Below are positions 1-8,643 of a DNA stretch of 62,505 nucleotides, piece by piece. Location of the stretch: NCBI GenBank assembly GCA_947178215.1, contig CAMWXJ010000016.1, positions 1 through 62,505 of the forward strand, written 5' to 3'. Both the position numbers and the translations under genes were made by a program. Source of the DNA: an uncultured Porphyromonadaceae bacterium (GTDB lineage: Bacteria > Bacteroidota > Bacteroidia > Bacteroidales > Muribaculaceae). The notes beneath the pieces are model-generated. The model was not told the origin of the DNA. It made no database searches and saw nothing but the letters and a program-made list of their open reading frames with translations. Each line of letters begins with the position of its first letter. The first letter of the stretch is position 1.

Positions 1-2
1 AC

Positions 3-68
3 GGACCAGTTTCCACTGAGGATGCAGATACGGATCCTTCGGGTATACAGGCAACTGATGGCAATTAA
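3..68 (+). CDS. C-terminal tail of an upstream gene (partial)
   Basis: One frame is open from the window edge to a TAA at 66-68. It encodes about 21 residues that are acidic and rich in Thr, Asp and Gly, which is plausible as a disordered protein tail. A second frame is open to a TAA at 76-78 but uses several rare Arg codons, so I prefer the first. Nothing in so short a piece identifies a family. Confidence 0.35.
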   Translation, partial: GPVSTEDADTDPSGIQATDGN

Positions 69-184
69 AAATCCTTAACATGGATTAAAAATACAAAAGG
101 AGTTTTCCTTGACTTTCCGTCAACTTCCACTAAAGTACACGATTAGTACCCAGCCCACTCCAAACATCTCTGACAATCAGCCAA

Positions 185-216
185 TTTGCCCAAATAAGAA
201 AAAATTCGTAATTTTG
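185..216 (+). promoter_or_regulatory. Bacteroidetes-type promoter for the DUF4421 gene
   Basis: TTTG at 185-188 and TAATTTTG at 209-216 are separated by 20 bp, matching the Bacteroidetes primary sigma consensus (TTTG, 19-21 bp, TAnnTTTG). The expected start of transcription is near 221, giving a leader of about 45 nt before the ATG at 266. Confidence 0.7.
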
Positions 217-265
217 CAGTCATTAATTTTCATTGACATCGCGCGAGTCATCATCATTGTGCTAA

Positions 266-1411
266 ATGGCCCGATTACCCGACCTTAACCATATATTATA
301 TAAAGTTGTGGCTGTTGCCGTGACCATCGTCTGCATATTGCAACCTATGCCATTGCGGGCTTCAGAAAGTGACGATGCCGCTACTGACACTACCGAATCA
401 AAGACATACTGGATTCGTCAGCTTATTGACAACGGCTTTCATATCAATGATCCGAGCGTGAAATACCCCAGATTTCCACGATTTGCACTTAAAGTGTATA
501 ACTGGGGCGACCGCACTTTCAATAGCTACGACTCCACCTACGTTGTGTCTACCGGAAAAAACTGGAAAGCGCAGCTAAAAAACGAGGACTGGATGCGTAC
601 TTATATGATGCAGCTTGGCGACAAGTCAACGGTCCATATCACGTCAAAGCTCTATTACGACCTCGGAGCGTATGTGTCGTTCATGGCTGTGACACTCGGC
701 TATTCGTTCAATCTCAACAACTTCATGGGCGATAACACTAACCGTCACAGATTCGACTTGAATTTCACATGCTCGCGGTTCGCATTCAACTTCTGGACCT
801 TAAAGGTCAACGGCGGCACAATAATCCGTAAATTCGGCGACTATAAGGACGGCGACCACCTCAACTATCCGTTCAATGATCTCGATGTAGCCGACTCTCA
901 TCTCGAATTATATTACTTTTTCAACAACCGCCAGTATTCACAGGCTGCCGCCTATTGCTTTTCAAAGTACCAGCTTAAAAGCGCGGGGTCATGGATAATC
1001 GGAATCAGTTACGACCGTCATAATCTCCGCCTCGATTTCAGCAGTCTTCCGCAGGCCATGCTTGATGCGCTGCCCTCTCTTCAACGTGAATATCACATGC
1101 GTCATACCGATTATTGTGTGCTTGGCGGCTACGCCCACAACTGGGTTCTCAAACCGCGCGAGTGGCTGATCAATCTCACAACTCTCCCCTTTATCGGCTA
1201 CAAACACTCTTCGACTACCGATCACCCCGACCGTGACATTCGCAACATGATGTCGCTCAACATTACCGGTATGGGGTCGGTGGTGTACAATCACCGTGCG
1301 CTATACGCGGCTTTGCAAGCACGCATCAACGGATTCTTCAATATGTCATCTGATTACACATTTTTCACATCCAATCAGATGATCACACTTGTCGCAGGAT
1401 TTAGATTCTGA
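266..1411 (+). CDS. DUF4421 family outer-membrane-like protein
   Basis: The 381-residue product starts with a hydrophobic segment (about residues 12-32) that reads as a signal peptide. The remainder is rich in aromatic residues and alternating polar/apolar stretches such as SKLYYDLGAYVSFMAV, as in a beta-barrel. The pattern GLNNF/GYSFNLNNFMG and the final aromatic residue (GFRF) fit the DUF4421 family found in Bacteroidetes. The family has no assigned reaction; an outer-membrane location is inferred. The gene has its own promoter and is monocistronic. No terminator is obvious before nrdD. Confidence 0.75.
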   Translation: MARLPDLNHILYKVVAVAVTIVCILQPMPLRASESDDAATDTTESKTYWIRQLIDNGFHINDPSVKYPRFPRFALKVYNWGDRTFNSYDSTYVVSTGKNWKAQLKNEDWMRTYMMQLGDKSTVHITSKLYYDLGAYVSFMAVTLGYSFNLNNFMGDNTNRHRFDLNFTCSRFAFNFWTLKVNGGTIIRKFGDYKDGDHLNYPFNDLDVADSHLELYYFFNNRQYSQAAAYCFSKYQLKSAGSWIIGISYDRHNLRLDFSSLPQAMLDALPSLQREYHMRHTDYCVLGGYAHNWVLKPREWLINLTTLPFIGYKHSSTTDHPDRDIRNMMSLNITGMGSVVYNHRALYAALQARINGFFNMSSDYTFFTSNQMITLVAGFRF

Positions 1412-1541
1412 GTAGCTCGTTTATGAAGAAAGTTTCCCAAATCAAATGGCTAACGTCATTATATACAGCCGTTTGACAATCCCGCATATTGGCAAAAGTT
1501 ATCCAAAAATATTTTTCTGGAGATTTTTTATGGGTCGAATG

Positions 1542-1573
1542 TTTGCAAAGTCGGAATAGTTGAAGTAATTTCG
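1542..1573 (+). promoter_or_regulatory. Promoter for nrdD-nrdG
   Basis: TTTG at 1542-1545, a 20-bp spacer and TAATTTCG at 1566-1573 (one change from TAnnTTTG). It lies just upstream of nrdD. A GTG in frame with nrdD begins at 1578, only four bases after the box. Confidence 0.6.
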
Positions 1574-1634
1574 CGGCGTGGTTCTGCGCCACGATTATTC
1601 CTCCTTTCACCCCGAACAAACATCCCATCCCAGA

Positions 1635-3842
1635 ATGATACAGACAGTAGTCAAGCGCGACGGCCGCATCGTCGGCTACAACGAAGAAAAAATCAAAGCA
1701 GCCGTGCGCCGAGCCATGCTGACAACCGACCTCGGAGAAGACGAAGCACTTCTTCAGCGCATAGCTGACCATATAGGCATGCGCGGCGACGAGCAGATGA
1801 CCGTAGAGCAGATTCAGGACTTGGTAGAACTTGAACTGATGAAGTCGTCGCGTAAGGAGGTCGCCAAGCGTTATATTGCATACCGCGACCAACGCTCGAT
1901 AGCACGCCGCGCCAAGACACGCGATATTTTCCTCGAAATCATCGAGGCCAAAAGCAACGACATCACGCGCGAAAACGCCAACATGAACACCGACTCGCCG
2001 GCAGGCATGATGATGAAGTTTGCGAGCGAGACCACCAAGCCGTTTGTCGACGACTACCTGCTGTCGCAGGAGGCCCGCGATGCCGTGCGTGCCGGCTATC
2101 TCCATATCCACGACAAAGACTACTACCCTACAAAGAGTCTCACATGTGTGCAGCATCCTATGGACCGCATCCTCACCTACGGCTTCTCGGCCGGCCACGG
2201 AGAGAGCCGCCCTGCCAAACGCATTGAGACGGCAAGCATCATATCGTGTATATCTATGGAAACCGCCCAGAACGAGATGCACGGCGGACAGGCAATCCCG
2301 GCTTTTGACTTCTATCTGGCTCCGTTTGTACGCTCGTCATTCAAGGAGGAGGTTGATAAAATCGCTACACTCGAAGGACGCAACCTTGACCACCTCAAAG
2401 AGGCTGAATTCGACGACTATACAGCCAAGCCACTCGACGGGCTCACCGGCGACGGCCGACTGCTCCAACACGCAATAAATCAGACAGCGGGCCGAGTGCA
2501 CCAGGCTATGGAGGCTTTCATCCACAACATGAATACGATTCATTCACGTGGAGGCAATCAGGTGGTATTCAGCTCAATCAACTACGGCACCGACACATCT
2601 GCCGAAGGCCGTTGCATCATCCGAGAGTTGCTCAAATCTACCTACGAGGGCGTCGGCAACGGCGCCACTGCCATCTTTCCCATACAGATATGGAAAAAGA
2701 AACGTGGTGTCAACTACCTGCCAGGCGACCGCAACTACGACCTCTACCGTCTTGCCTGCAAGGTTACCGCCCGGCGCTTTTTCCCCAATTTCGTCAATCT
2801 CGACGCCACCTACAACCGGCATGAGAAATGGAATCCCGACGACCCCAAGCGCTACCTTTATGAAGTAGCGACCATGGGATGCCGTACCCGCGTGTTTGAA
2901 AACCGATATGGCGAAAAGACGTCGGTAGGACGCGGCAATCTCAGCTTCTCGACCCTAAACATCGTGCGCATGGCTATCGAGTGTATGGGCATCAATGAGC
3001 AGGAAGAACGCATAACCCGATTCTTTGCAAAGCTCGACGAGTGTCTCGAAATAGTGGCCCGTCAGCTCTGCGACCGCTACAATTTCCAGAAGACCGCTCT
3101 TGCGAAGCAGTTCCCCCTGCTCATGTCGCGGCTGTGGAATGGCAGCGAGACCCTGCGCCCCGACGATCGCATCGAGTCGGTCATTAATCAGGGCACTTTG
3201 GGTATCGGCTTCATTGGATTGGCAGAATGCCTGGTAGCTCTCACAGGCAAGCATCATGGCGAAAGTGCCGAAAGCCAGACTCTCGGACTCCGCATCGTCA
3301 GCCACATGCGCAGTCGCGCGAATGAATTTTCGGAACGTTACGGTCACAACTTCTCTGTGCTCGCTACTCCGGCTGAGGGCCTGTCGGGTAAATTCACGGC
3401 CAAGGACCGCAAGAGCTTCGGTGTCATCCCCGGCATCACAGACAAGATATATTACACAAATTCCAACCATGTGCCGGTCTACTATAAATGCTCGCCCGCA
3501 CATAAGGCAAAAGTCGAAGCTCCATATCACGAACTTACCCGCGGCGGTCATATCTTCTATGTCGAGATTGACGGCGACGCCACACACAATCCCGAGGCCA
3601 TATCGCAGATAGTCGACCTTATGGACAAGAACAACATGGGTTACTGCTCGGTCAATCACAACCGCAACCGCTGCATGAACTGCGGTTATGAGGACGCCCA
3701 AGCGGAGCTGAAAGAGTGCCCTGAATGTGGCTCGAGCTACATTGACCGCCTCCAACGCATCACCGGCTACCTCGTAGGAACAACTGACCGCTGGAACAAC
3801 GCCAAGCTCGCGGAACTCAACGACCGCGTGGTACACAAATAA
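1635..3842 (+). CDS. nrdD: Anaerobic ribonucleoside-triphosphate reductase, class III
   Basis: This enzyme reduces ribonucleoside triphosphates to deoxy forms without oxygen, using a glycyl radical. The 735-residue protein (from the ATG at 1635) opens with an ATP-cone regulatory domain (MIQTVVKRDGRIVGYNEEK onward, about residues 1-95). The catalytic barrel follows. Near the C-terminus there are two CxxC pairs (CMNCG and CPECG) that would bind zinc, and then the glycyl-radical segment RITGYLVGTTDRW. The frame is open back to a GTG at 1578, which would add 19 residues. I prefer 1635 because the conserved ATP cone begins there. nrdG follows 12 bases after the stop, so the two are co-transcribed. 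Confidence 0.96.
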   Translation: MIQTVVKRDGRIVGYNEEKIKAAVRRAMLTTDLGEDEALLQRIADHIGMRGDEQMTVEQIQDLVELELMKSSRKEVAKRYIAYRDQRSIARRAKTRDIFLEIIEAKSNDITRENANMNTDSPAGMMMKFASETTKPFVDDYLLSQEARDAVRAGYLHIHDKDYYPTKSLTCVQHPMDRILTYGFSAGHGESRPAKRIETASIISCISMETAQNEMHGGQAIPAFDFYLAPFVRSSFKEEVDKIATLEGRNLDHLKEAEFDDYTAKPLDGLTGDGRLLQHAINQTAGRVHQAMEAFIHNMNTIHSRGGNQVVFSSINYGTDTSAEGRCIIRELLKSTYEGVGNGATAIFPIQIWKKKRGVNYLPGDRNYDLYRLACKVTARRFFPNFVNLDATYNRHEKWNPDDPKRYLYEVATMGCRTRVFENRYGEKTSVGRGNLSFSTLNIVRMAIECMGINEQEERITRFFAKLDECLEIVARQLCDRYNFQKTALAKQFPLLMSRLWNGSETLRPDDRIESVINQGTLGIGFIGLAECLVALTGKHHGESAESQTLGLRIVSHMRSRANEFSERYGHNFSVLATPAEGLSGKFTAKDRKSFGVIPGITDKIYYTNSNHVPVYYKCSPAHKAKVEAPYHELTRGGHIFYVEIDGDATHNPEAISQIVDLMDKNNMGYCSVNHNRNRCMNCGYEDAQAELKECPECGSSYIDRLQRITGYLVGTTDRWNNAKLAELNDRVVHK

Positions 3843-3854
3843 ATAAGCAACGAA

Positions 3855-4349
3855 ATGAGAATCCTTGATATTATCGAGGCAACCACTGTCGACGGTCCGG
3901 GCTTCCGGACCGCCGTCTATTTTGCCGGGTGTGCGCACCGCTGCCCGGGATGCCACAATCCTCAGTCGTGGGACTTCGAGGGGGACGCCGAAGTTAGTGT
4001 CGAAGCACTCGCCGACCGCCTGCTTGAAGCAGGGCTCGACGTCACTCTCAGCGGCGGCGACCCGGCCTACCAGGCAGCCGAGGCCGCTTTGCTTGCCCGC
4101 GCCGTGCGTTCCGCCGGCCACACCGTGTGGCTCTACACCGGCTTTAAGTTCGAGCAACTCATATCTACTGCCGAAGGACGTAGACTCGCTGAATCGGTCG
4201 ATGTTGTAGTCGACGGGCCGTATGTCGAAAGTCTGCGGGATAACCGGCTCCAATTCCGGGGCTCGGCCAATCAACGCATAATTGATTCACAGGCCTCGCT
4301 TTCGGCGGATTCGGTGGCGCTGTGGCACAGCCCTTTTGCTGTCGACTGA
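3855..4349 (+). CDS. nrdG: Anaerobic ribonucleotide reductase activating protein (radical SAM)
   Basis: NrdG reductively cleaves S-adenosylmethionine and installs the glycyl radical on NrdD. The 164-residue protein has the iron-sulfur motif CX3CX2C (Cys26, Cys30, Cys33 in GCAHRCPGCHN) and the SAM-binding SGGDP stretch. Its length is usual for the family. It follows nrdD at 12 bases, the usual pairing. No clear terminator follows; the next promoter lies near 4415. Confidence 0.95.
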   Translation: MRILDIIEATTVDGPGFRTAVYFAGCAHRCPGCHNPQSWDFEGDAEVSVEALADRLLEAGLDVTLSGGDPAYQAAEAALLARAVRSAGHTVWLYTGFKFEQLISTAEGRRLAESVDVVVDGPYVESLRDNRLQFRGSANQRIIDSQASLSADSVALWHSPFAVD

Positions 4350-4389
4350 CACCTCATGCAAAACGACGGTTATAAAAAGTTGCAAAAAA

Positions 4390-4422
4390 TTGACGTGTTG
4401 TAAAAAAATATGCCTACCTTTG
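4390..4422 (+). promoter_or_regulatory. Promoter for the arginine operon
   Basis: TACCTTTG at 4415-4422 matches the -7 consensus exactly. The nearest -33-like TTG is at 4390-4392, giving a slightly long 22-bp spacer. A leader of roughly 105 nt would precede the GNAT gene at 4534, longer than most in this window and therefore a possible place for regulation. Confidence 0.55.
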
Positions 4423-4533
4423 CGCCAATTATCCTTGAAAAAGTTTTTCAATCCAAGCTTTTGGCTTTACAGATTGTCATTTAATCAACGATAACATATA
4501 CAACCAAACTATTCTCAACTAATTAATCCTACA

Positions 4534-5151
4534 ATGGACCTTTCCGACATCAACGTCACTTATGCCCAGCCGGAGCATGCGCGTTATGCCGAGCAAATCG
4601 TCAACCTCATCTACGAGTCGGCCCTCCAAAGAGGCACCGGTATCGCACGACGTACGCCCGAGTATATCGCAGCAAAAATCAACGGCGGCAAAAGTGTGGT
4701 AGCCCTCCACGGCGACCGCCTTGTCGGCTTCAGCTACATCGAGTGCTGGGGTCATGGCGATTTCGTGGCTACTTCGGGCTTGATTGTCGATCCAGAGTAT
4801 CGCCATCTTGGCCTTGCCGGCGCCATCAAGGCGAAAACTTTCGAGCTGGCTCGACTACGTTTTCCTTTTGCCAAACTGTTTTCCATCACCACCAGTCTTC
4901 CCGTGATGAAGCTCAACTCCCGCATGGGCTACAAGCCCGTGACTTTCTCAGAGCTTACCGACGACGAAGAGTTCTGGCGAGGATGCGAAGGCTGCCGTAA
5001 CTACGACATCCTTCAACGCAACAACCGACGTATGTGCCTCTGTACCGGTATGCTCTATGACCCCGTGCAGCCGCTCCCCACCAGCGAGCGTCCAAACGCA
5101 TATATGCTCATGATGCGCAATTCGTTCAAGAAGCTTTTCCACCTCAAGTAG
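4534..5151 (+). CDS. GNAT acyltransferase heading the arginine operon (candidate N-acylglutamate synthase)
   Basis: This is a 205-residue GNAT-fold protein. The acyl-CoA loop is visible as DPEYRHLGLAGAIKAK (about residues 87-101). In Bacteroidetes, arginine is made through N-succinylated intermediates and no classical ArgA is present. A GNAT at the head of the arginine cluster is the natural candidate for acylating glutamate, and it fits here because no other gene in the operon supplies that step. The role is inferred from context. Unusually for a GNAT, the C-terminus carries four closely spaced cysteines (Cys151, Cys154, Cys168, Cys170: CX2C, 13 residues, CXC), suggesting a metal site. The gap of 123 bases to argG is the largest inside the operon. 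Confidence 0.75.
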   Translation: MDLSDINVTYAQPEHARYAEQIVNLIYESALQRGTGIARRTPEYIAAKINGGKSVVALHGDRLVGFSYIECWGHGDFVATSGLIVDPEYRHLGLAGAIKAKTFELARLRFPFAKLFSITTSLPVMKLNSRMGYKPVTFSELTDDEEFWRGCEGCRNYDILQRNNRRMCLCTGMLYDPVQPLPTSERPNAYMLMMRNSFKKLFHLK

Positions 5152-5274
5152 ACGAAAGACTTGACGGAAGGAAAAATCAACCAACCTTCGGTAATCGTGC
5201 GATGCCGCCCCGGCAGGTCGCCTCACACCGTTGCCTCACTTCACCCAACTTCTTAAAACAACACTGAAAACCGT

Positions 5275-6492
5275 ATGGAAAAGAAAAAAGTAGCCCTCGC
5301 ATTCAGCGGTGGACTTGACACATCATTTGCCGTAAAATATCTCTCTGACGACCTCGGCTACGAGGTACATACCGCAATCGCCAACACCGGCGGTTTCACC
5401 CCCGATGAACTCGTCGTAATCGAAAAGAAGGCTCTTGCGCTCGGAGCGGCCTCACATGCCTCGCTCGATATCACCCGCCAATATTACGACCGTTCAATCC
5501 GTTACATGATAGCGGGCAACGTGCTCCGCAACGGCACATATCCCATCTCCGTATCATCAGAGCGTATATTCCAGGCCATCGCCATCATCGAATACGCCAA
5601 GAAAATCGGCGCCCACGCAGTGGCCCACGGTTCGACTGGTGCGGGCAATGATCAGGTACGCTTTGACCTTACTTTCCAGATTCTCGCCCCCGAAATCGAA
5701 ATCATCACCCCGACCCGCGACATGACCCTCACCCGCGAGTATGAAATCAACTATCTGAAAGAGCGTGGCTATGAGGCCGACTTCAAGAAGATGGAGTATT
5801 CTATCAACAAAGGTCTCTGGGGCACGTCAATCGGCGGCAAGGAAACACTTAAATCGGAGCAGACGCTTCCTGATAGCGCTTATCCTTCACAGATAGTGGC
5901 CGAAGGTCCCGAAAAGCTTACCCTTACCTTCGAAAAGGGCGAACTCAAAGGTGTCAACGGAGAACGCATTAACGATCCCGTCAAGGCGATACAGACCGTT
6001 GAAGCCATCGGTGCACGTTACGGTATCGGCCGCGACATGCACATAGGCGACACCATCATAGGCATCAAGGGCCGAGTGGGATTCGAGGCGGCAGGCCCCA
6101 TCCTTATCATCGCAGCTCACAAGATGCTTGAAAAGCATACTCTCACCAAGTGGCAGCAGTACTGGAAAGACCAGGTAGGCACATGGTACGGTATGTTCCT
6201 ACACGAAGCACAGTATCTCGAGCCTGTGATGCGCGACATCGAGGCTATGCTCGAATCAAGTCAGGCCAACGTCACCGGCACAGTGGAGCTTACCCTCCGT
6301 CCCCGCACTTTCACACTCGTAGGCGTTGAGTCGCCTTTCGACCTCATGAAGACCGACTTCGGCGAATACGGCGAAGTTAACAAGGCATGGAGCGCCGACG
6401 ACGTCAAAGGCTTCACCAAGATTCTGGGTAACCAGATGAAGATATACCACAACAAGCAGGTAGCCAACGGCATCAATACCGACATAATATGA
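5275..6492 (+). CDS. argG: Argininosuccinate synthase
   Basis: ArgG joins citrulline and aspartate using ATP. The 405-residue protein has the N-type ATP pyrophosphatase PP-loop AFSGGLDTS at residues 9-17 and the conserved GSTGAGNDQVRFD stretch that contacts citrulline and aspartate. Length is normal. Its stop codon overlaps the argC start (ATGA at 6489-6492), which implies translational coupling. The matching lyase, argH, is not present in this window. Confidence 0.95.
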   Translation: MEKKKVALAFSGGLDTSFAVKYLSDDLGYEVHTAIANTGGFTPDELVVIEKKALALGAASHASLDITRQYYDRSIRYMIAGNVLRNGTYPISVSSERIFQAIAIIEYAKKIGAHAVAHGSTGAGNDQVRFDLTFQILAPEIEIITPTRDMTLTREYEINYLKERGYEADFKKMEYSINKGLWGTSIGGKETLKSEQTLPDSAYPSQIVAEGPEKLTLTFEKGELKGVNGERINDPVKAIQTVEAIGARYGIGRDMHIGDTIIGIKGRVGFEAAGPILIIAAHKMLEKHTLTKWQQYWKDQVGTWYGMFLHEAQYLEPVMRDIEAMLESSQANVTGTVELTLRPRTFTLVGVESPFDLMKTDFGEYGEVNKAWSADDVKGFTKILGNQMKIYHNKQVANGINTDII

Positions 6493-7460
6493 TACGTGTC
6501 GGCATACTGGGCGGCGCAGGCTATACCGCCGGCGAACTCATCCGCCTGCTCATAAATCATCCTGAGGCCGACCTGAAATTCATACACTCGACGAGTAACG
6601 CCGGAGCCGCCGTGACATCAGTTCACGGCGGACTCCTCGGCGAAACCGATATGAGATTTTCAGTCGACCACCCGCTTGACGAAATTGACTGCCTTTTCAT
6701 GTGCATGGGCCACGGCAAGAGCCGTGAGTTCTGGGCCGAGAATACCCGCCCGGAGAGCCTGAAAGTAATTGACCTTGCCCAGGATTACCGCGACGAGAGC
6801 GACGATTATGTTTACGGCTTGCCCGAACTGAACGCCGAGCGCATCTCGACCGCCACACTGCTTGCCAACCCCGGATGCTTCGCCACCGCATTGCAGCTTT
6901 CACTGCTTCCCGCAGCGAAAGCCGGACTGCTTGATGGCGATGTCAACGTAACCGCAGTTACCGGCTCTACGGGCGCAGGAGTGAAGCCTGGCTCGACCAC
7001 GCATTTTAGCTGGCGTAGCGACAACATGAGCGTCTACAAGCCGTTCACGCATCAGCATCTCGCTGAAATCACACGCTCCATTGCCTCGCTTCAAGCAGGG
7101 TTCAGCGCCGGGCGGCTCAATTTTGTACCCGTGCGCGGCGATTTTGCCCGCGGCATCTTCGCCATGACACATTTCGCATGCGAGCTGACTCAGGACGAAG
7201 CGCTCTCCTTGTGGAGCGATTTCTATGCCGGTCAACCGTTTACTGTGGTTAGCGATGCTCCCGTAGACTTAAAGCAGGCGGTGAACACTAACAAGGCGCT
7301 CATTTCGCTGCATGTAGATTCAGAGCGACATCGTATTCTCGTGACGACCGCAATCGACAACCTGCTCAAAGGAGCGTCGGGACAGGCCGTACAGAACTTC
7401 AACCTGATGTTCGGACTCGACCAACGCACCGGCTTGCGACTCAAACCCTCGGCGTTCTGA
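6489..7460 (+). CDS. argC: N-acyl-gamma-glutamyl-phosphate reductase
   Basis: ArgC reduces the acylglutamyl phosphate to the semialdehyde with NADPH. The 323-residue protein begins with the nucleotide-binding turn GILGGAGYTAGEL. It has the catalytic cysteine in LANPGCFATALQL and a conserved histidine in KPFTHQHLAEI. In this lineage the substrate is expected to be the succinylated rather than the acetylated form. The start overlaps the argG stop, and argD begins 39 bases downstream. Confidence 0.95.
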   Translation: MIRVGILGGAGYTAGELIRLLINHPEADLKFIHSTSNAGAAVTSVHGGLLGETDMRFSVDHPLDEIDCLFMCMGHGKSREFWAENTRPESLKVIDLAQDYRDESDDYVYGLPELNAERISTATLLANPGCFATALQLSLLPAAKAGLLDGDVNVTAVTGSTGAGVKPGSTTHFSWRSDNMSVYKPFTHQHLAEITRSIASLQAGFSAGRLNFVPVRGDFARGIFAMTHFACELTQDEALSLWSDFYAGQPFTVVSDAPVDLKQAVNTNKALISLHVDSERHRILVTTAIDNLLKGASGQAVQNFNLMFGLDQRTGLRLKPSAF

Positions 7461-7499
7461 CCGTCGCACTCCCCTTCTCTAACATCCTTAATACTACCC

Positions 7500-8630
7500 A
7501 TGCAACTCTTTGACGTATATTCATTATATGATATAGAGCCGGTGAGCGGTGCCGGCTGTCACGTCTACACGGCCGACGGGACCGACTATCTCGACCTCTA
7601 CGGCGGTCATGCCGTGATTTCGATTGGACATGCACACCCACGCTATGTCGATGCCGTCAGCCGTCAGGCTGCCACTCTCGGCTTTTATTCCAACTCGGTC
7701 ATCAACTCGCTCCAACAGCGCATGGCCGACTTACTTGGCGATATATCGGGCTATCCCGACTATCAGCTTTTCCTCTGCAATTCAGGAGCCGAAGCCAACG
7801 AAAACGCTATCAAACTCGCTTCATTTGCCACAGGCCGCAAAAAGCTTCTTGCTTTTGGCAAGGCGTTCCATGGCCGCACTTCCGGCGCCGTGGCAGCTAC
7901 CGACAATCCCAAGATACAGGCGCCGTTCAATACCACGCCAAATGTGACTTTCGTGCCTCTCGGTGACATTGACACCGCTCGTAAGATGCTTGAAACCGGC
8001 GAATACTGTGCTGCCATTATCGAGGGCATCCAGGGCGTTGCCGGCATTCGCGTGCCCGAAGACCAATTCCTGCGTGAGCTGCGCGAGGCTACGACGGCAA
8101 CAGGCACTCTCCTTATCCTTGATGAGATACAGAGCGGCATGGGCCGCACCGGGCGCTTCTTCGCCCACCAGCAGTCGGGAATCCGCCCTGACATTATCAC
8201 GATGGCGAAGGGCATAGCTAACGGCTTTCCAATGGGAGCTGTGCTTATCGCTCCTACAATCGAAGGGCACAAGGGTATGCTCGGCACGACTTTCGGCGGC
8301 AACCACCTCGCATGCGCTGCCGCAATTGCCACCCTATCTGTGGTAGCCGACGAGAACATGATTGCCAACGCAGCATCGGTGGGTGAATATCTCATCAAAG
8401 GCCTCAAAGCAATCCCCGGTATCATCGACGTGCGTGGCCGAGGCCTCATGATTGGCTTCGATATTCCCGACGGAGCCAACCTCCGCAAGCGACTGCTTTT
8501 TGAACACCATATTTTCACCGGCGGCGCGGGCCCCGACACGATAAGGCTTCTCCCGGCACTCTGTCTTTCCCGCGACGATGCCGACAGATTTCTTTATGAG
8601 GCCGGACGCCTCTTCTCGCAGACACTCTAA
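7500..8630 (+). CDS. argD: N-acyl-ornithine aminotransferase (class III PLP enzyme)
   Basis: This enzyme transfers an amino group from glutamate to the acylglutamate semialdehyde to give acylornithine. The 376-residue protein has class III aminotransferase marks: NSGAEANENAIKLA, the cofactor aspartate region LILDEIQSGMGRTG, and the PLP lysine in ITMAKGIANGFPMGA. It sits between argC and the transcarbamylase, 13 bases before the latter. The operon suggests a succinylated substrate, as in Bacteroides. Confidence 0.93.
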   Translation: MQLFDVYSLYDIEPVSGAGCHVYTADGTDYLDLYGGHAVISIGHAHPRYVDAVSRQAATLGFYSNSVINSLQQRMADLLGDISGYPDYQLFLCNSGAEANENAIKLASFATGRKKLLAFGKAFHGRTSGAVAATDNPKIQAPFNTTPNVTFVPLGDIDTARKMLETGEYCAAIIEGIQGVAGIRVPEDQFLRELREATTATGTLLILDEIQSGMGRTGRFFAHQQSGIRPDIITMAKGIANGFPMGAVLIAPTIEGHKGMLGTTFGGNHLACAAAIATLSVVADENMIANAASVGEYLIKGLKAIPGIIDVRGRGLMIGFDIPDGANLRKRLLFEHHIFTGGAGPDTIRLLPALCLSRDDADRFLYEAGRLFSQTL

Positions 8631-8643
8631 TCTCATATCCGCT

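Noticed and set aside
1401-2282. - strand open frame opposite the nrdD start
   Set aside because: It is a shadow of nrdD and spans the nrdD promoter; the protein has no domain pattern.
2955-4274. Long - strand open frame (about 440 codons) opposite nrdD and nrdG
   Set aside because: It lies entirely antisense to two well-identified genes. GC-rich third positions keep the opposite frame open; there is no promoter and no family resemblance.
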